A stretch of DNA of 64,000 nucleotides from assembly GCA_947496465.1 (NCBI GenBank), contig CANMCX010000016.1, positions 1 through 64,000 of the forward strand, read 5' to 3'. This document shows, piece after piece, positions 7,876 to 16,917 of this stretch. The notes under the pieces were generated by a model that was not told the origin of the DNA, made no database searches, and saw only the letters and a list, made by a program, of their open reading frames with translations. The DNA comes from Marinifilum_A sediminis. Its GTDB lineage: Bacteria; Bacteroidota; Bacteroidia; Bacteroidales; Marinifilaceae. The translations under genes were made by a program, and so were the position numbers. How positions within the stretch are numbered: the stretch's first letter is position 1; every line of letters begins with the position of its first letter.

Positions 7876-9165
7876 TTAATCGTTATTGGGAGCATAATTT
7901 AAAGGTCCCATATTTGCAAACGATTCATCCTGTATGGACTTTTTAAAGATAGTATCACATTTTGTAATTAACGAACCGATATCGTTACTATTGATGTAAT
8001 CCCAACCTAACCACATGAATTTATTCTCTTCCGGTAATCTGTTATCTACATTTGGATTGATGCTTGGAAACAATCCCTGGTGTGATAGAATCTCACCAAC
8101 ACCTTCTGAAGCAAAGAAATCGATAACCGGCTGTGTTTTATCCAATCTATCCTCTTTTGTCAACATGAAAATCGGGCTGATAATCGCTCCATCTTCAGGC
8201 CAAACCGCAACCATAGGTCCTCCTACTTTAACCATTTTGGTAAAGAAATAAGGCATAATTGTAATTGCAGGCTTTTGATTCTTTTTGGTATGTGATTTCA
8301 CCATCTGTGAAGGATGCATACTTTCCAGCAAACAAGCTCCTAATCCTCTTACTCCCTCTTCTCCATAAGCTTTGTAGATATGAAGTAACATAGAGTTAAA
8401 CAAATCAAAATCACTAATAGGTAAACTTACGCTTCTCTTAAATTCTGGTTTAAAAATATCTGCCCATGTACGAGGAACTGGTCTGTCTCCTAATTCATCC
8501 TTGTTTACAAGAAAAACTGCCGGCACAACACCAATCATCGAGTAATGTCCTTCCGGATCCTTCAAGCAAATTTCATCATTGTCAAAATCTTTGTTCAAGC
8601 GATCGAAACCAGTACTATCTTTAAAAACACCCTGCTTCTTAAATTTTCCCATCAACTTTTCGTCAAAAAACAAATCAAAACCTGCTGAGATAAAGATATC
8701 TGCCAAATTATCTGCATTATCCTGATTGATTACATCATCGATCAACCAATCCAATCCCATTGAAGCAGCCTTTAAATCATATACTATTTCATTCTTGTGC
8801 TCCTTTTCATATCCCTCAATAAAAGAATCTATTCCTTCAACCAAAGGAACTCGAACCGGACAAGGCAATAATCCTTGAACATGAACAGAATCTTCCTTTT
8901 GCTCTTTCGTCTTCTGATTTAAATCACCATCAACCTGACCACGATTCGAATCAATCCCCTCAACCAATAAATCGGTAAAGGTCTCCACATTTAATTTTTT
9001 CATTTTAAGAGCAACCTCCAGAGAAAGTGATTTCCCAAACAAAGCTCTTTTCTTTTCATCCTCTAATTGCTTGAATCCGTTTGATACGAAAATTTTCACC
9101 GTTTCCGGATACTTCGTACAAATCTCAAGTAAACTATCTGTGGTTTTAAAATATTGATTCTCCAT
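7876..9165 (-). CDS. cytoplasmic solute-binding-like protein with DUF1858 N-terminus
   Basis: A 429-residue protein. Residues about 5-70 match the DUF1858/ScdA-N pattern (LLEICTKYPETVKIF-x2-GF). From about residue 100 it resembles periplasmic type 2 solute-binding proteins of iron or phosphonate importers, including GDRPVPRTWADIFKPEFK and VAVWPEDGAIISPIF. There is no signal peptide or lipobox, so it should stay in the cytoplasm, which is unusual for this fold. It is the first gene of a four-gene operon with a G3E-like GTPase, an ABC-type ATPase and a zinc ribbon, and no permease. A role in presenting a metal or oxyanion to an enzyme is inferred. Confidence 0.8.
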   Translation of the reverse strand: MENQYFKTTDSLLEICTKYPETVKIFVSNGFKQLEDEKKRALFGKSLSLEVALKMKKLNVETFTDLLVEGIDSNRGQVDGDLNQKTKEQKEDSVHVQGLLPCPVRVPLVEGIDSFIEGYEKEHKNEIVYDLKAASMGLDWLIDDVINQDNADNLADIFISAGFDLFFDEKLMGKFKKQGVFKDSTGFDRLNKDFDNDEICLKDPEGHYSMIGVVPAVFLVNKDELGDRPVPRTWADIFKPEFKRSVSLPISDFDLFNSMLLHIYKAYGEEGVRGLGACLLESMHPSQMVKSHTKKNQKPAITIMPYFFTKMVKVGGPMVAVWPEDGAIISPIFMLTKEDRLDKTQPVIDFFASEGVGEILSHQGLFPSINPNVDNRLPEENKFMWLGWDYINSNDIGSLITKCDTIFKKSIQDESFANMGPLNYAPNND

Positions 9166-9435
9166 TTTGAAACAGATTTTTAATGATTTCTTGGTACAAA
9201 TGTAGATCTAGACCGAAAAAAAAACTGTAACCGATGTTACACTATTCATTTTTCTGCGTACAACAGGTAAAAACTCAACAATGAGAAAATTATTTTTATA
9301 TGACTAAACGCTTAATTAAAATGCCTAAACAGCTATTTATATTGATTAAATTTCATTTGTGCTTTTTTTTCAAGTATATTTATAACAGAAATTAAAGCAC
9401 GATATTTTTAAATTATCAGTCAATTTTCAATCAGA

Positions 9436-11724
9436 ATGATAGATGCAAATAACATATTTAGTACTTTAATCAAAAGAATTATTGTAATTCTTACTCTTCT
9501 GATTTCGCCTTTTTCGCTGCTTGCACAAACCGATCTTGTAAAAATAGATTCCGATTATCAAGTCATGTATTGCTCAGCAAATAATGGCATTGTTGAGTCG
9601 GCTCAAGAAATAAAACTTCTCATTAAAGGTCCAAAAAACAAAAAATGGTTTGTTAGTTACTCTATTAATAACAGTCCTGCAATGATTTTAAATGGGGATA
9701 AAGGAATTGAAGTGTCGGAATATCAAATCTCATTTTTTTTAAGAAATTTTAGCAATAGAATACAAGATTATACCATAGAATTAAAAGAAGCCTGGCTGGA
9801 AGATTTAACACCACTTACTATCGATGAGGGAGCTGAATCTGCAACCATTCAGGTTTTACCACTTGCAGCCCCTGAATTAAATGATTATTACCCAAAAGCA
9901 AAAACAAAATCAACACAAAACTATTCAGCACTAATTGGAAAAAACTCTTCTTATTCATTCATACTTCCCGATGGTGCCGAATTAATTAATGATAAAAGTA
10001 AAATCTCAGCGTCTAGCCAAGAAGTTGATCTTAAATTAAAATGGCCAGATAAAGAGGGAAACCATCTATTAAAATTAATTGAAACAGATGCTTTCGGATG
10101 TAATAGCGATACCATTTATGCTGGAGTAGAAATTGTAAAATCGTTTCAGGTAGATTTAGGTAATACCAAGTACATTTGCGAAGGAGATGAAATTACACTT
10201 CAACCAGAAATTGATCTTCCTTCTGACTATTCGTTCAAATGGAATACCGATGCTACTAGCAAAGAGATTCATGTATCCGAACAAGGAAATTACGAGCTAA
10301 CTGTAACCGATTTAACTGATGAGCAAGTTGTAAAAGCAAACGTTCAGGTGGTAAAGGTCAAATCCCCTGAAATAAATATTCCTGATTATTTAGCATTCGA
10401 AGGTGATGAAAACACAATAGATATTTATTCAGACGGATGCTCTTACCTTTGGAGTGATGGTTCTACTAAGAGTTACAATTCTTTTACTGAATCTGGAGAC
10501 TATTCGGTAATAAAAACATCTTCCCAAGGATGCTCTACTAGCAAATCGTTTAAGTTTAAATCATCTGACGATCTTTTCACGCTTGAATTACCAGATGTAA
10601 TTCACATGTGTGGTGAAGAAAAAATGTCACTTAGTCCAAGTCTATCCATAGATCAGGATTATACTTATGAATGGAATACAGGCTCAACCGAATCAACAAT
10701 TCCAATTGATACCGAAGGTATTTATCAGCTTACAGTTACCGATCCTGATGGCTTTAAAAAATCTGCTAAAACTGAAATTTCTTATCACATGAATCCTATT
10801 ATTGATTTAGGTGCTGATTTGATTCTTTGGGACGGAGAAACAACTGTTTTAGATGCTCAAAATCCTGGAGCAGATTACATTTGGAACAATGGAGAAACCA
10901 CTCAGACAATTACAATTAATAGCGGTGGTGTCTTTGTTGTTGAGGTTTCAGATCAGTACGGCTGCTCGAATAAAGATACTATTATTGTAGATTACAAACA
11001 TGGACAAAAATTTGGAGTGTTTCTTGGTGAAAACCAATCCGTATGTCAGGGGGATTCGGCATTTGTTACTGTACAGATTGAAGGTAATCCAGTTTATCCT
11101 CTTACTTACAACTGGGTTAATTTAAATCAAGACTCACCTGAAATTTATTTAAAAGAAGATGGAGAATACTGTGTTGAAGTAAGTGATGCCAATGGCAATA
11201 TTGAAACAAGTTGCATTGACATTGAGGTACTACCTGTTCCCGAAGTAAATTTAGGAAAAGATCTGGTTTCCTATCCTGATAAAGGAATCGTTCTTGATGC
11301 AGGAACGCCAAACTGTTTTTACACATGGTCTACAGGTGAAATCACTCAGAAAATATCTGTCAATACAGAAGGAATTTACTGGGTGGAAGTAAACAACGAA
11401 TTCAATTGTACCGCAAAAGATAGTATTGAAGTAGGATTTGTTGAAGATTATCCATTTGTTGGATTACCAAAGGCATTCTCTCCTAATGGGGATGGACACA
11501 ATGATAAATTATTTATTAGAGGTTCCGATTTTAAGGAAGCTACCCTTATTATTTACAACAGGCTTGGGCAAAAACTATTTGAAACCAAGAGTATTAATAC
11601 TGGTTGGGATGGTTTTTTTAAAGGTGAAATGCAGGATATAGATGTTTACATCTACGTTCTGGAAGTAACCTATTTAGACGGTCGATCTATTCTGAAAAAA
11701 GGAAACGTAGCACTTCTTCGCTAA
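9436..11724 (+). CDS. T9SS-exported Ig-like repeat protein (gliding-associated C-terminal domain)
   Basis: A 762-residue secreted protein. Residues 1-31 form a signal peptide ending in LLAQT. About six Ig/PKD-like repeats follow from about residue 245, each with a CxGD/E opening, a Y-x-W-[NS]-[TD]-G core (FKWNTD, YLWSDG, YEWNTG, YIWNNG, YNWVN, YTWSTG) and a G-x-Y-x-[VL]-x-V ending. The C-terminus (from about 680) is the type B type IX secretion sorting domain: AFSPNGDGHND, LIIYNRLGQKLFE and WDGFFKG. It is therefore expected at the cell surface or in the medium, possibly as an adhesin. It stands alone; the downstream ABC genes are separated by 67 bp and are probably unrelated. Confidence 0.88.
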   Translation: MIDANNIFSTLIKRIIVILTLLISPFSLLAQTDLVKIDSDYQVMYCSANNGIVESAQEIKLLIKGPKNKKWFVSYSINNSPAMILNGDKGIEVSEYQISFFLRNFSNRIQDYTIELKEAWLEDLTPLTIDEGAESATIQVLPLAAPELNDYYPKAKTKSTQNYSALIGKNSSYSFILPDGAELINDKSKISASSQEVDLKLKWPDKEGNHLLKLIETDAFGCNSDTIYAGVEIVKSFQVDLGNTKYICEGDEITLQPEIDLPSDYSFKWNTDATSKEIHVSEQGNYELTVTDLTDEQVVKANVQVVKVKSPEINIPDYLAFEGDENTIDIYSDGCSYLWSDGSTKSYNSFTESGDYSVIKTSSQGCSTSKSFKFKSSDDLFTLELPDVIHMCGEEKMSLSPSLSIDQDYTYEWNTGSTESTIPIDTEGIYQLTVTDPDGFKKSAKTEISYHMNPIIDLGADLILWDGETTVLDAQNPGADYIWNNGETTQTITINSGGVFVVEVSDQYGCSNKDTIIVDYKHGQKFGVFLGENQSVCQGDSAFVTVQIEGNPVYPLTYNWVNLNQDSPEIYLKEDGEYCVEVSDANGNIETSCIDIEVLPVPEVNLGKDLVSYPDKGIVLDAGTPNCFYTWSTGEITQKISVNTEGIYWVEVNNEFNCTAKDSIEVGFVEDYPFVGLPKAFSPNGDGHNDKLFIRGSDFKEATLIIYNRLGQKLFETKSINTGWDGFFKGEMQDIDVYIYVLEVTYLDGRSILKKGNVALLR

Positions 11725-11791
11725 TTGCACTTTTTATTTTACTTAAAGTTGACTAAATTAGTTTTTGATTTAAAACTAACCCACTATTCAC

Positions 11792-12718
11792 ATGCTCATT
11801 GCTAAAAACCTCAGCAAATCTTACAAAGAAGTTAAAGCGCTATCAAATGTTAATTTAGAAATTCAAAAAGGTGAATTGTATGGAATGCTAGGACCGAATG
11901 GTGCTGGAAAAACAACCACCATTAGCATATTGAGTTCTTTATTAAAACCTGATACCGGAGACATTCTATACAACGGAAAATCACTATATAAAAACCTATC
12001 AAGTTGTAAAAAATTAATTGGTGTGGTTCCACAGGAAATTGCTCTATATGAAGATCTAACCGCAGAAGAGAATTTAAAGTTTTGGGGAACAATGTATGGA
12101 ATTAAAGGCAGTAAACTTCAAAATAAATCGGATGAACTGTTAGTGTTCCTTGGTCTATCTGATCGAAAAAATCATAAAATAAAAACCTATTCTGGTGGGA
12201 TGAAACGAAGAATTAATATTGCTGCTGCCCTTCTTCATGAACCAGAAATAGTTTTTATGGATGAGCCGACCGTAGGTATCGACCCTCAAAGTAGAAATCT
12301 AATTTTTGAAGTGATTGAAGAGCTTCACTCTCGAGGACTAACAATGATTTACACCACACATTACATGGAAGAAGCCGAGAGGTTGTGTGATAAAATTGGA
12401 ATTATTGATGAAGGAAAAATAATAGCTGAAGGAAGTTTGGATCAACTCAAAAAAGCATCGACGATTAAGGAGGAAATCCACATGAAATTTCTAAATCCTC
12501 AAAAGTCTGATTTGAACGATTTACAAGAAAAATACAAGACTCAGCTACAAATTCAAGAGAACAATATGACTTTTTCCTCTTCTCAAGCTAATGCCGATCT
12601 TCCAGAACTAATACAAGCTTGTGCGAATTCAAATATCCTACTAGACAAAATAGACATTCGCAGCTTAAGTCTGGAAAGTATCTTCCTTGAATTAACCGGA
12701 AAATCATTAAGAGACTAA
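11792..12718 (+). CDS. ABC transporter ATP-binding protein (ABC-2 type)
   Basis: A 308-residue ATPase of the CcmA/NatA type that powers ABC-2 exporters. Motifs are Walker A GPNGAGKTT (about 34-42), Q-loop VVPQE, signature YSGGMKRR (about 133-140), Walker B IVFMDEPT (about 153-160) and H-loop TTHYMEEAE. The C-terminal 80 residues form the helper domain usual in drug or antibiotic exporters. The permease gene begins 25 bp downstream. The substrate cannot be predicted; daunorubicin-type and sodium exporters belong to the same class. Confidence 0.92.
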   Translation: MLIAKNLSKSYKEVKALSNVNLEIQKGELYGMLGPNGAGKTTTISILSSLLKPDTGDILYNGKSLYKNLSSCKKLIGVVPQEIALYEDLTAEENLKFWGTMYGIKGSKLQNKSDELLVFLGLSDRKNHKIKTYSGGMKRRINIAAALLHEPEIVFMDEPTVGIDPQSRNLIFEVIEELHSRGLTMIYTTHYMEEAERLCDKIGIIDEGKIIAEGSLDQLKKASTIKEEIHMKFLNPQKSDLNDLQEKYKTQLQIQENNMTFSSSQANADLPELIQACANSNILLDKIDIRSLSLESIFLELTGKSLRD

Positions 12719-12743
12719 CTTTCAACCCAAAACTTCACATCTC

Positions 12744-13979
12744 ATGTTTACTATAGCACTCAAAGACATCAAACAATATTTCAAGGATAAAACTGCTGTT
12801 TTTCTATCAATTCTTCTTCCTATCGCATTAATGACCATTTTTGCCTTAATGTATGGAGGTATTGGAAAATCTAAAGAATCACGACCGATCACCTTATTAT
12901 TTTCTGATCAGGACAATACGGAATTGTCAAAAGAAGTTTATACCACATTAAATGAGGAAAAAGGTCTTCAGTTAATTTCCAAAACTTATCCGGAAGCTGA
13001 AAAACTAGTAAAAAAAGGAAAAAACAGTGCTGTATTGGTTCTTTACAAAGGATTTCAGGACTCTGTTGAAACTGGAAAAAAGATACCTATGGAATTGTTT
13101 TACGACGAAGCCAAAGAAATAGAAATAGGATTACTTCAACAAGCTTTATGGTCAAACCTATTCGGTGTTACCATGAAAAAAGGAATTAAAGGTAAAGTAA
13201 ATACTTGGATTAGAGAGAAAAATCCAGATATGGCAGAATCTGAAATCGAAGACATTCAGGCACAAGTTGCAGAGCAATTCGAAGGATTCAACAATTCTGA
13301 TGAATCTTCGGAAATAGAAGAAAATTCTGAATTACCAATGACAGCTCTTGTTGGAGAAAAAAAGAATGGAAATCTGGGATTGGTTCAAGCTATTGCTGGC
13401 ATTGCGATCATGATGCTTTTGTTTAGCGTTTCAGCAAGTGGTGCTTCCCTACTCAAAGAGAAAGAAGACGGTACATTTAGACGATTACTCGTTGCTCCAG
13501 TAAGTCCTTCAGGAATCTTGTATGGCAAAATGCTTTCCACTCTTTTCATGGCAATTCTGCAACTTACCGTAATGTTTCTTTATGCGTGGTTAGCTTTGGG
13601 CTTAGACATATTTATTAATCTTCCTGCTCTTGTGCTAATGATTGTTTGTGCAGCAATTGCCTGCTCAAGTTATGGAATATTCATGGCATCTGTTTGTAAA
13701 AGCAGAAAACAAGTTGAGAGTTTATCTACACTAGTTATTCTACTTATTTCGGCACTTGGTGGGAGCATGATGCCTCTTTTCTTTATGCCAGCAATCATGA
13801 AAAAACTTGCTGTAGTTTCAGTAAACTATTGGGCTATGGAAGGTTTTTTCGATATTTTCTGGAGACAATTACCACTGATAGATATACTTCCTAAAATGCT
13901 AATTTTATTAGGCATTGGTGCTAATCTAACTACAATTGCTGTTATTAGCTTTAAAAGAAATTTATTGAAAATGGTATAA
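12744..13979 (+). CDS. ABC-2 type transporter permease
   Basis: A 411-residue membrane protein with an N-terminal transmembrane segment (about 20-40), a large extracytoplasmic domain (about 45-220), then about five transmembrane segments at the C-terminus. Conserved ABC-2 features include LKEKEDGTFRRLLVAPVSP (about 236-254) before the first C-terminal helix and a Gly/Pro-rich GGSMMPLFFMP region. It partners the ATPase directly upstream. The substrate is unknown. Confidence 0.9.
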   Translation: MFTIALKDIKQYFKDKTAVFLSILLPIALMTIFALMYGGIGKSKESRPITLLFSDQDNTELSKEVYTTLNEEKGLQLISKTYPEAEKLVKKGKNSAVLVLYKGFQDSVETGKKIPMELFYDEAKEIEIGLLQQALWSNLFGVTMKKGIKGKVNTWIREKNPDMAESEIEDIQAQVAEQFEGFNNSDESSEIEENSELPMTALVGEKKNGNLGLVQAIAGIAIMMLLFSVSASGASLLKEKEDGTFRRLLVAPVSPSGILYGKMLSTLFMAILQLTVMFLYAWLALGLDIFINLPALVLMIVCAAIACSSYGIFMASVCKSRKQVESLSTLVILLISALGGSMMPLFFMPAIMKKLAVVSVNYWAMEGFFDIFWRQLPLIDILPKMLILLGIGANLTTIAVISFKRNLLKMV

Positions 13980-14006
13980 GTAATTAAAGAGTAAATGAGG
14001 AGTTAG

Positions 14007-14043
14007 TGAATGAGTATCTTTTTTTATTCAAATAACTCATTCA
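14007..14043 (+). terminator. possible hairpin after the ABC-2 operon
   Basis: TGAATGAGT (14007-14015) is perfectly complementary to ACTCATTCA (14035-14043) across a 19-nt loop containing a seven-T run. It lies between the permease and the Crp/Fnr gene and could end transcription or mark a regulator site. Confidence 0.4.
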
Positions 14044-14128
14044 TTAAATAAAAAGACAATTTCCTCTTTTTCTATTTGAAGATTGATTGGAAAGCCTTAT
14101 TATTGAGGAAATATTTAAGAAAACAATA

Positions 14129-14800
14129 ATGCTCTATCAACAACTATCTCAATCGCCAGTCTTCAGAGGGATAAATCCTGAAGAACTGGAAATACTTCTT
14201 AATAATGCTCAATATCAAATTAAAAAATATACAAAAGGCGATATGGTTGCCTTTAGGGAAGACAGGTGCGAAAATTTAATGATAGTGTTACAAGGCAGCG
14301 TAAAAGGAGAAATGCTTGATCCATCAGGAAAAAGCATTAAAATTGAGGATATTATGGCTCCTTACCCAATTGCATCTGCATTTTTATTTGGTCAGAGAAA
14401 TCAATTCCCTGTAAATGTAACCGCAAATGATAATGTGGAAATATTTTCATTGGCAAAAGCTTCTGTAGTAGATCTTTTTCAGGATAATAAAACTTTCCTC
14501 ATCAATTACCTGAATTTAATTTCGAATAGAAGTCAATTTTTAGCTAATAAACTCATGTTTTTAAACTTTAAAACCATTAAAGGAAAGTTGGCTAACTATA
14601 TATTAAAACTAGCTGCCCCCGATAAAACAGAAATTACTCTTCCTAAATCGCAATCTGAAATGGCACAGTTTTTTGGTGTTACAAGACCATCCTTTGCACG
14701 TAGTCTTAAAGAAATGGAACAAGAAGGACTTATTGAAACCAATAGAAGAGACATAAAAATCCTAAACAAACAAAAGCTTATCAGGCTTCTTCAACAATAA
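14129..14800 (+). CDS. Crp/Fnr-family transcriptional regulator
   Basis: A 223-residue regulator. The ATG at 14129 is preferred over an in-frame TTG at 14087 because it gives the usual family start (MLYQQLSQSPVFRGI). Residues about 10-125 form the cyclic-nucleotide-binding-like beta roll (YTKGDMVAFREDRCENLMIVLQG). A long dimerisation helix and a winged helix-turn-helix follow (SQSEMAQFFGVTRPSFARSL, about 170-190). The four-cysteine cluster of Fnr is absent, so the ligand is not oxygen through an FeS cluster of that kind. It lies upstream of the flavodiiron gene and may regulate it. Confidence 0.85.
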   Translation: MLYQQLSQSPVFRGINPEELEILLNNAQYQIKKYTKGDMVAFREDRCENLMIVLQGSVKGEMLDPSGKSIKIEDIMAPYPIASAFLFGQRNQFPVNVTANDNVEIFSLAKASVVDLFQDNKTFLINYLNLISNRSQFLANKLMFLNFKTIKGKLANYILKLAAPDKTEITLPKSQSEMAQFFGVTRPSFARSLKEMEQEGLIETNRRDIKILNKQKLIRLLQQ

Positions 14801-14854
14801 ATCATTTTTTTGAAAGAAGATGTTACTAAAGCATTTCAGAAAAAAATTTATTCT

Positions 14855-14862
14855 TAATTTTG
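14855..14862 (+). promoter_or_regulatory. possible -7 element for the flavodiiron gene
   Basis: TAATTTTG fits the Bacteroidota TAnnTTTG consensus, about 145 bp before the start codon. The expected upstream TTTG is only TTTC (14834-14837) with a 17-bp gap. The 5' leader contains AATTTGA (14887-14893) and TCAAATT (14903-14909), a 7-bp inverted repeat that could be a Crp-family operator. Confidence 0.4.
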
Positions 14863-15005
14863 TGGGCTGAAAAACAAGGCTAATCAAATTTGACTTTGCT
14901 GATCAAATTGCTTATTCTGTCTTTCAACTTTTTGTTTTACTCAAAGTTGAGCGATACAAAGAGAATTTAAAGTCTGAAAATGCAAAATATTCAAAATCAT
15001 AAAGA

Positions 15006-16205
15006 ATGCACAACAAAACCAACATTACTGACAAGATTTTTTGGGTAGGAACAAACGACCGTAGAACCCACATTTTTGAGAACTACTGGCCACTACCTAA
15101 AGGAGTTGCCTACAACTCGTATGTTATCGTTGATGAAAAAGTTGCCATTGTAGATACTGTTGAAAAAGGTACAATGGATGAATATTTAGATAATATCGAA
15201 GAAGTTCTTGATGGACGTAAGGCAGATTACCTAATTGTGAATCACATGGAGCCAGATCACTCCGGATCGATTCGTTCTTTGGTTGAGCGCTACCCGGAAA
15301 TGCAAATCGTTGGAAACAAAAAAACATTCCCAATGTTAGAACGTTTCTACGGAATTAAGGCAAACCTTTTGGAAGTAAGAGAAGGAGATCAAATAGATTT
15401 GGGAGAACACATGTTAAATTTCCATATGGTTCCAATGTTACACTGGCCAGAAACCATGGTGACTTTTGAATCAAACAATGGAATTCTTTTCTCTGGTGAT
15501 GCGTTTGGTGCTTTCGGTACTCTTGATGGTGGTATTTTCGATGATGAATTGGATTTGGATTACCTTGAAGAAGAGATTAGCCGCTACTATTCAAATATTG
15601 TGGGTAAATATGGTCGTCCAACTCAAAATGCACTTAAGAAACTAGGTGGTTTAGATATCAAAATGATTTGTGCTACTCACGGTCCAATCTGGAGAACACA
15701 CATCGCTGATATTGTTGCTAAATATGACAAGTGGAGTCAGTACAAAACTGATGAAGGTTGTGTTATTGTTTATTCTTCGATGTATGGAAATACTGAAAAG
15801 ATGGCAGACAATATCGCTCGCCAATTGGTAAAAAGAGGCATCAAAAAAATTCGTATTCACGATTCTTCTAAAACACACCCATCTTATATCATTAATGATA
15901 TCTTTAGATTTAGAGGTGTAATTTTAGGAAGTTGTGCATATAACGGAGATGTTTTCCCAACCATGGAGACTTTAATTAATGAATTGGAACATATGGGCGT
16001 TAAAGATCACGTTCTTGGTGTGTTTGGTTCAAAATCGTGGGGAGGCGGAGGTCTTAAGCGATTGAATAAATTTGCTGAAGCAATTAAATGGGAAACCATT
16101 GAAGCTACACCGGAAGCTCTTTGTGCTCCAAACAGCGAAGATTTCGACCAGTGTGCAGCACTTGCCGAAGGAATGGCAAATCGTTTAAAAGAATTGTACA
16201 AGTAA
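15006..16205 (+). CDS. fprA: flavodiiron protein (A-type flavoprotein)
   Basis: A 399-residue two-domain enzyme that reduces O2 to water and/or NO to N2O, used by anaerobes for oxidative and nitrosative protection. The N-terminal metallo-beta-lactamase domain carries the diiron ligands H80, E82, D84 (NHMEPDHSGS), H146, D165 and H225. The C-terminal flavodoxin domain starts at about 250 with the FMN loop YSSMYGNTEKMA. There is no fused rubredoxin, so an external electron donor is needed. A Crp/Fnr regulator lies just upstream and a strong terminator just downstream. Confidence 0.93.
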   Translation: MHNKTNITDKIFWVGTNDRRTHIFENYWPLPKGVAYNSYVIVDEKVAIVDTVEKGTMDEYLDNIEEVLDGRKADYLIVNHMEPDHSGSIRSLVERYPEMQIVGNKKTFPMLERFYGIKANLLEVREGDQIDLGEHMLNFHMVPMLHWPETMVTFESNNGILFSGDAFGAFGTLDGGIFDDELDLDYLEEEISRYYSNIVGKYGRPTQNALKKLGGLDIKMICATHGPIWRTHIADIVAKYDKWSQYKTDEGCVIVYSSMYGNTEKMADNIARQLVKRGIKKIRIHDSSKTHPSYIINDIFRFRGVILGSCAYNGDVFPTMETLINELEHMGVKDHVLGVFGSKSWGGGGLKRLNKFAEAIKWETIEATPEALCAPNSEDFDQCAALAEGMANRLKELYK

Positions 16206-16228
16206 AATTCTTATTACATATATACGTA

Positions 16229-16258
16229 AAACTCCTCCAAATTTGGAGGAGTTTTTTT
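16229..16258. terminator. bidirectional intrinsic terminator
   Basis: The palindrome ACTCCTCCAAA/TTTGGAGGAGT (16231-16252) is a perfect 11-bp stem with T-runs on the plus strand and A-rich sequence upstream. It separates the flavodiiron gene from the convergent outer-membrane protein gene and can serve both. Confidence 0.88.
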
Positions 16259-16262
16259 ATAT

Positions 16263-16907
16263 CTAAAACTGTGGTTGATATGAAATTCCTATTTGCAATC
16301 GCATGGAATCATAGTTATCCGAATGATCCAAAGCATAAGTGATATCAGTAAATAATTTATCTTTTAATTTAAAACGTACACCTATAGTAGGAACAAACCA
16401 AGCATTGTAATTTAAGAATCGATCTTCATCAAGATTTCTATGATAATTCTCATCATCTTTATCCTTTGGATTCAAAATACCTTCAGCAATTGATAATAAA
16501 TCGGTTCCAACTCCTAAAAATGGTTGCACATCTCCTTTTGTTATATACCACTTCATGTGTACAAGCCACAAAAATTGCTTCTGATTAAAATCCGCCTCAT
16601 TCGCTTTTTTATCACTGAGAATTTCATCCCAATATTTCAAACTGAACTCGGTTCCTCCATAAAACTTAGAATTATTCCAGCCTATATTTAAGCTATAAAC
16701 ATGTCCCGTTCTCGCAAAATCATTTGTGGAACCTAAAGTCCAATTTTTTCCTGCCTGAAAACCAATTTCAAACTCTGTTATCAAATCCAGATTCACTTTA
16801 TCTTTGTGTGTTGGTTTTGAATACTGATAATATTTCTCTTGCGATTTCGATAACAAAGAAAATAGGAACATGAAAACCATAAGAAGTACTGTTCTTTTGT
16901 ATTGCAT
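16263..16907 (-). CDS. outer-membrane beta-barrel-like protein, paralogue B
   Basis: A 214-residue protein starting at the ATG at 16905-16907, which gives a proper signal peptide (MQYKRTVLLMVFMFLF, cleavage near SKS-QE). The mature region alternates aromatic and polar residues as in small beta-barrels (FEIGFQAGKNW, GVGTDLLSIAEG, YNAWFVPTIGVRF, MRLQIGISYQPQF). It starts 10 bp after the stop codon of a clear paralogue; both share GxGTDLxSxxExIL and YNAWFVPxxGxRF. The pair arose by tandem duplication. Function is unknown. Confidence 0.78.
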   Translation of the reverse strand: MQYKRTVLLMVFMFLFSLLSKSQEKYYQYSKPTHKDKVNLDLITEFEIGFQAGKNWTLGSTNDFARTGHVYSLNIGWNNSKFYGGTEFSLKYWDEILSDKKANEADFNQKQFLWLVHMKWYITKGDVQPFLGVGTDLLSIAEGILNPKDKDDENYHRNLDEDRFLNYNAWFVPTIGVRFKLKDKLFTDITYALDHSDNYDSMRLQIGISYQPQF

Positions 16908-16917
16908 AGCCCAAGGA

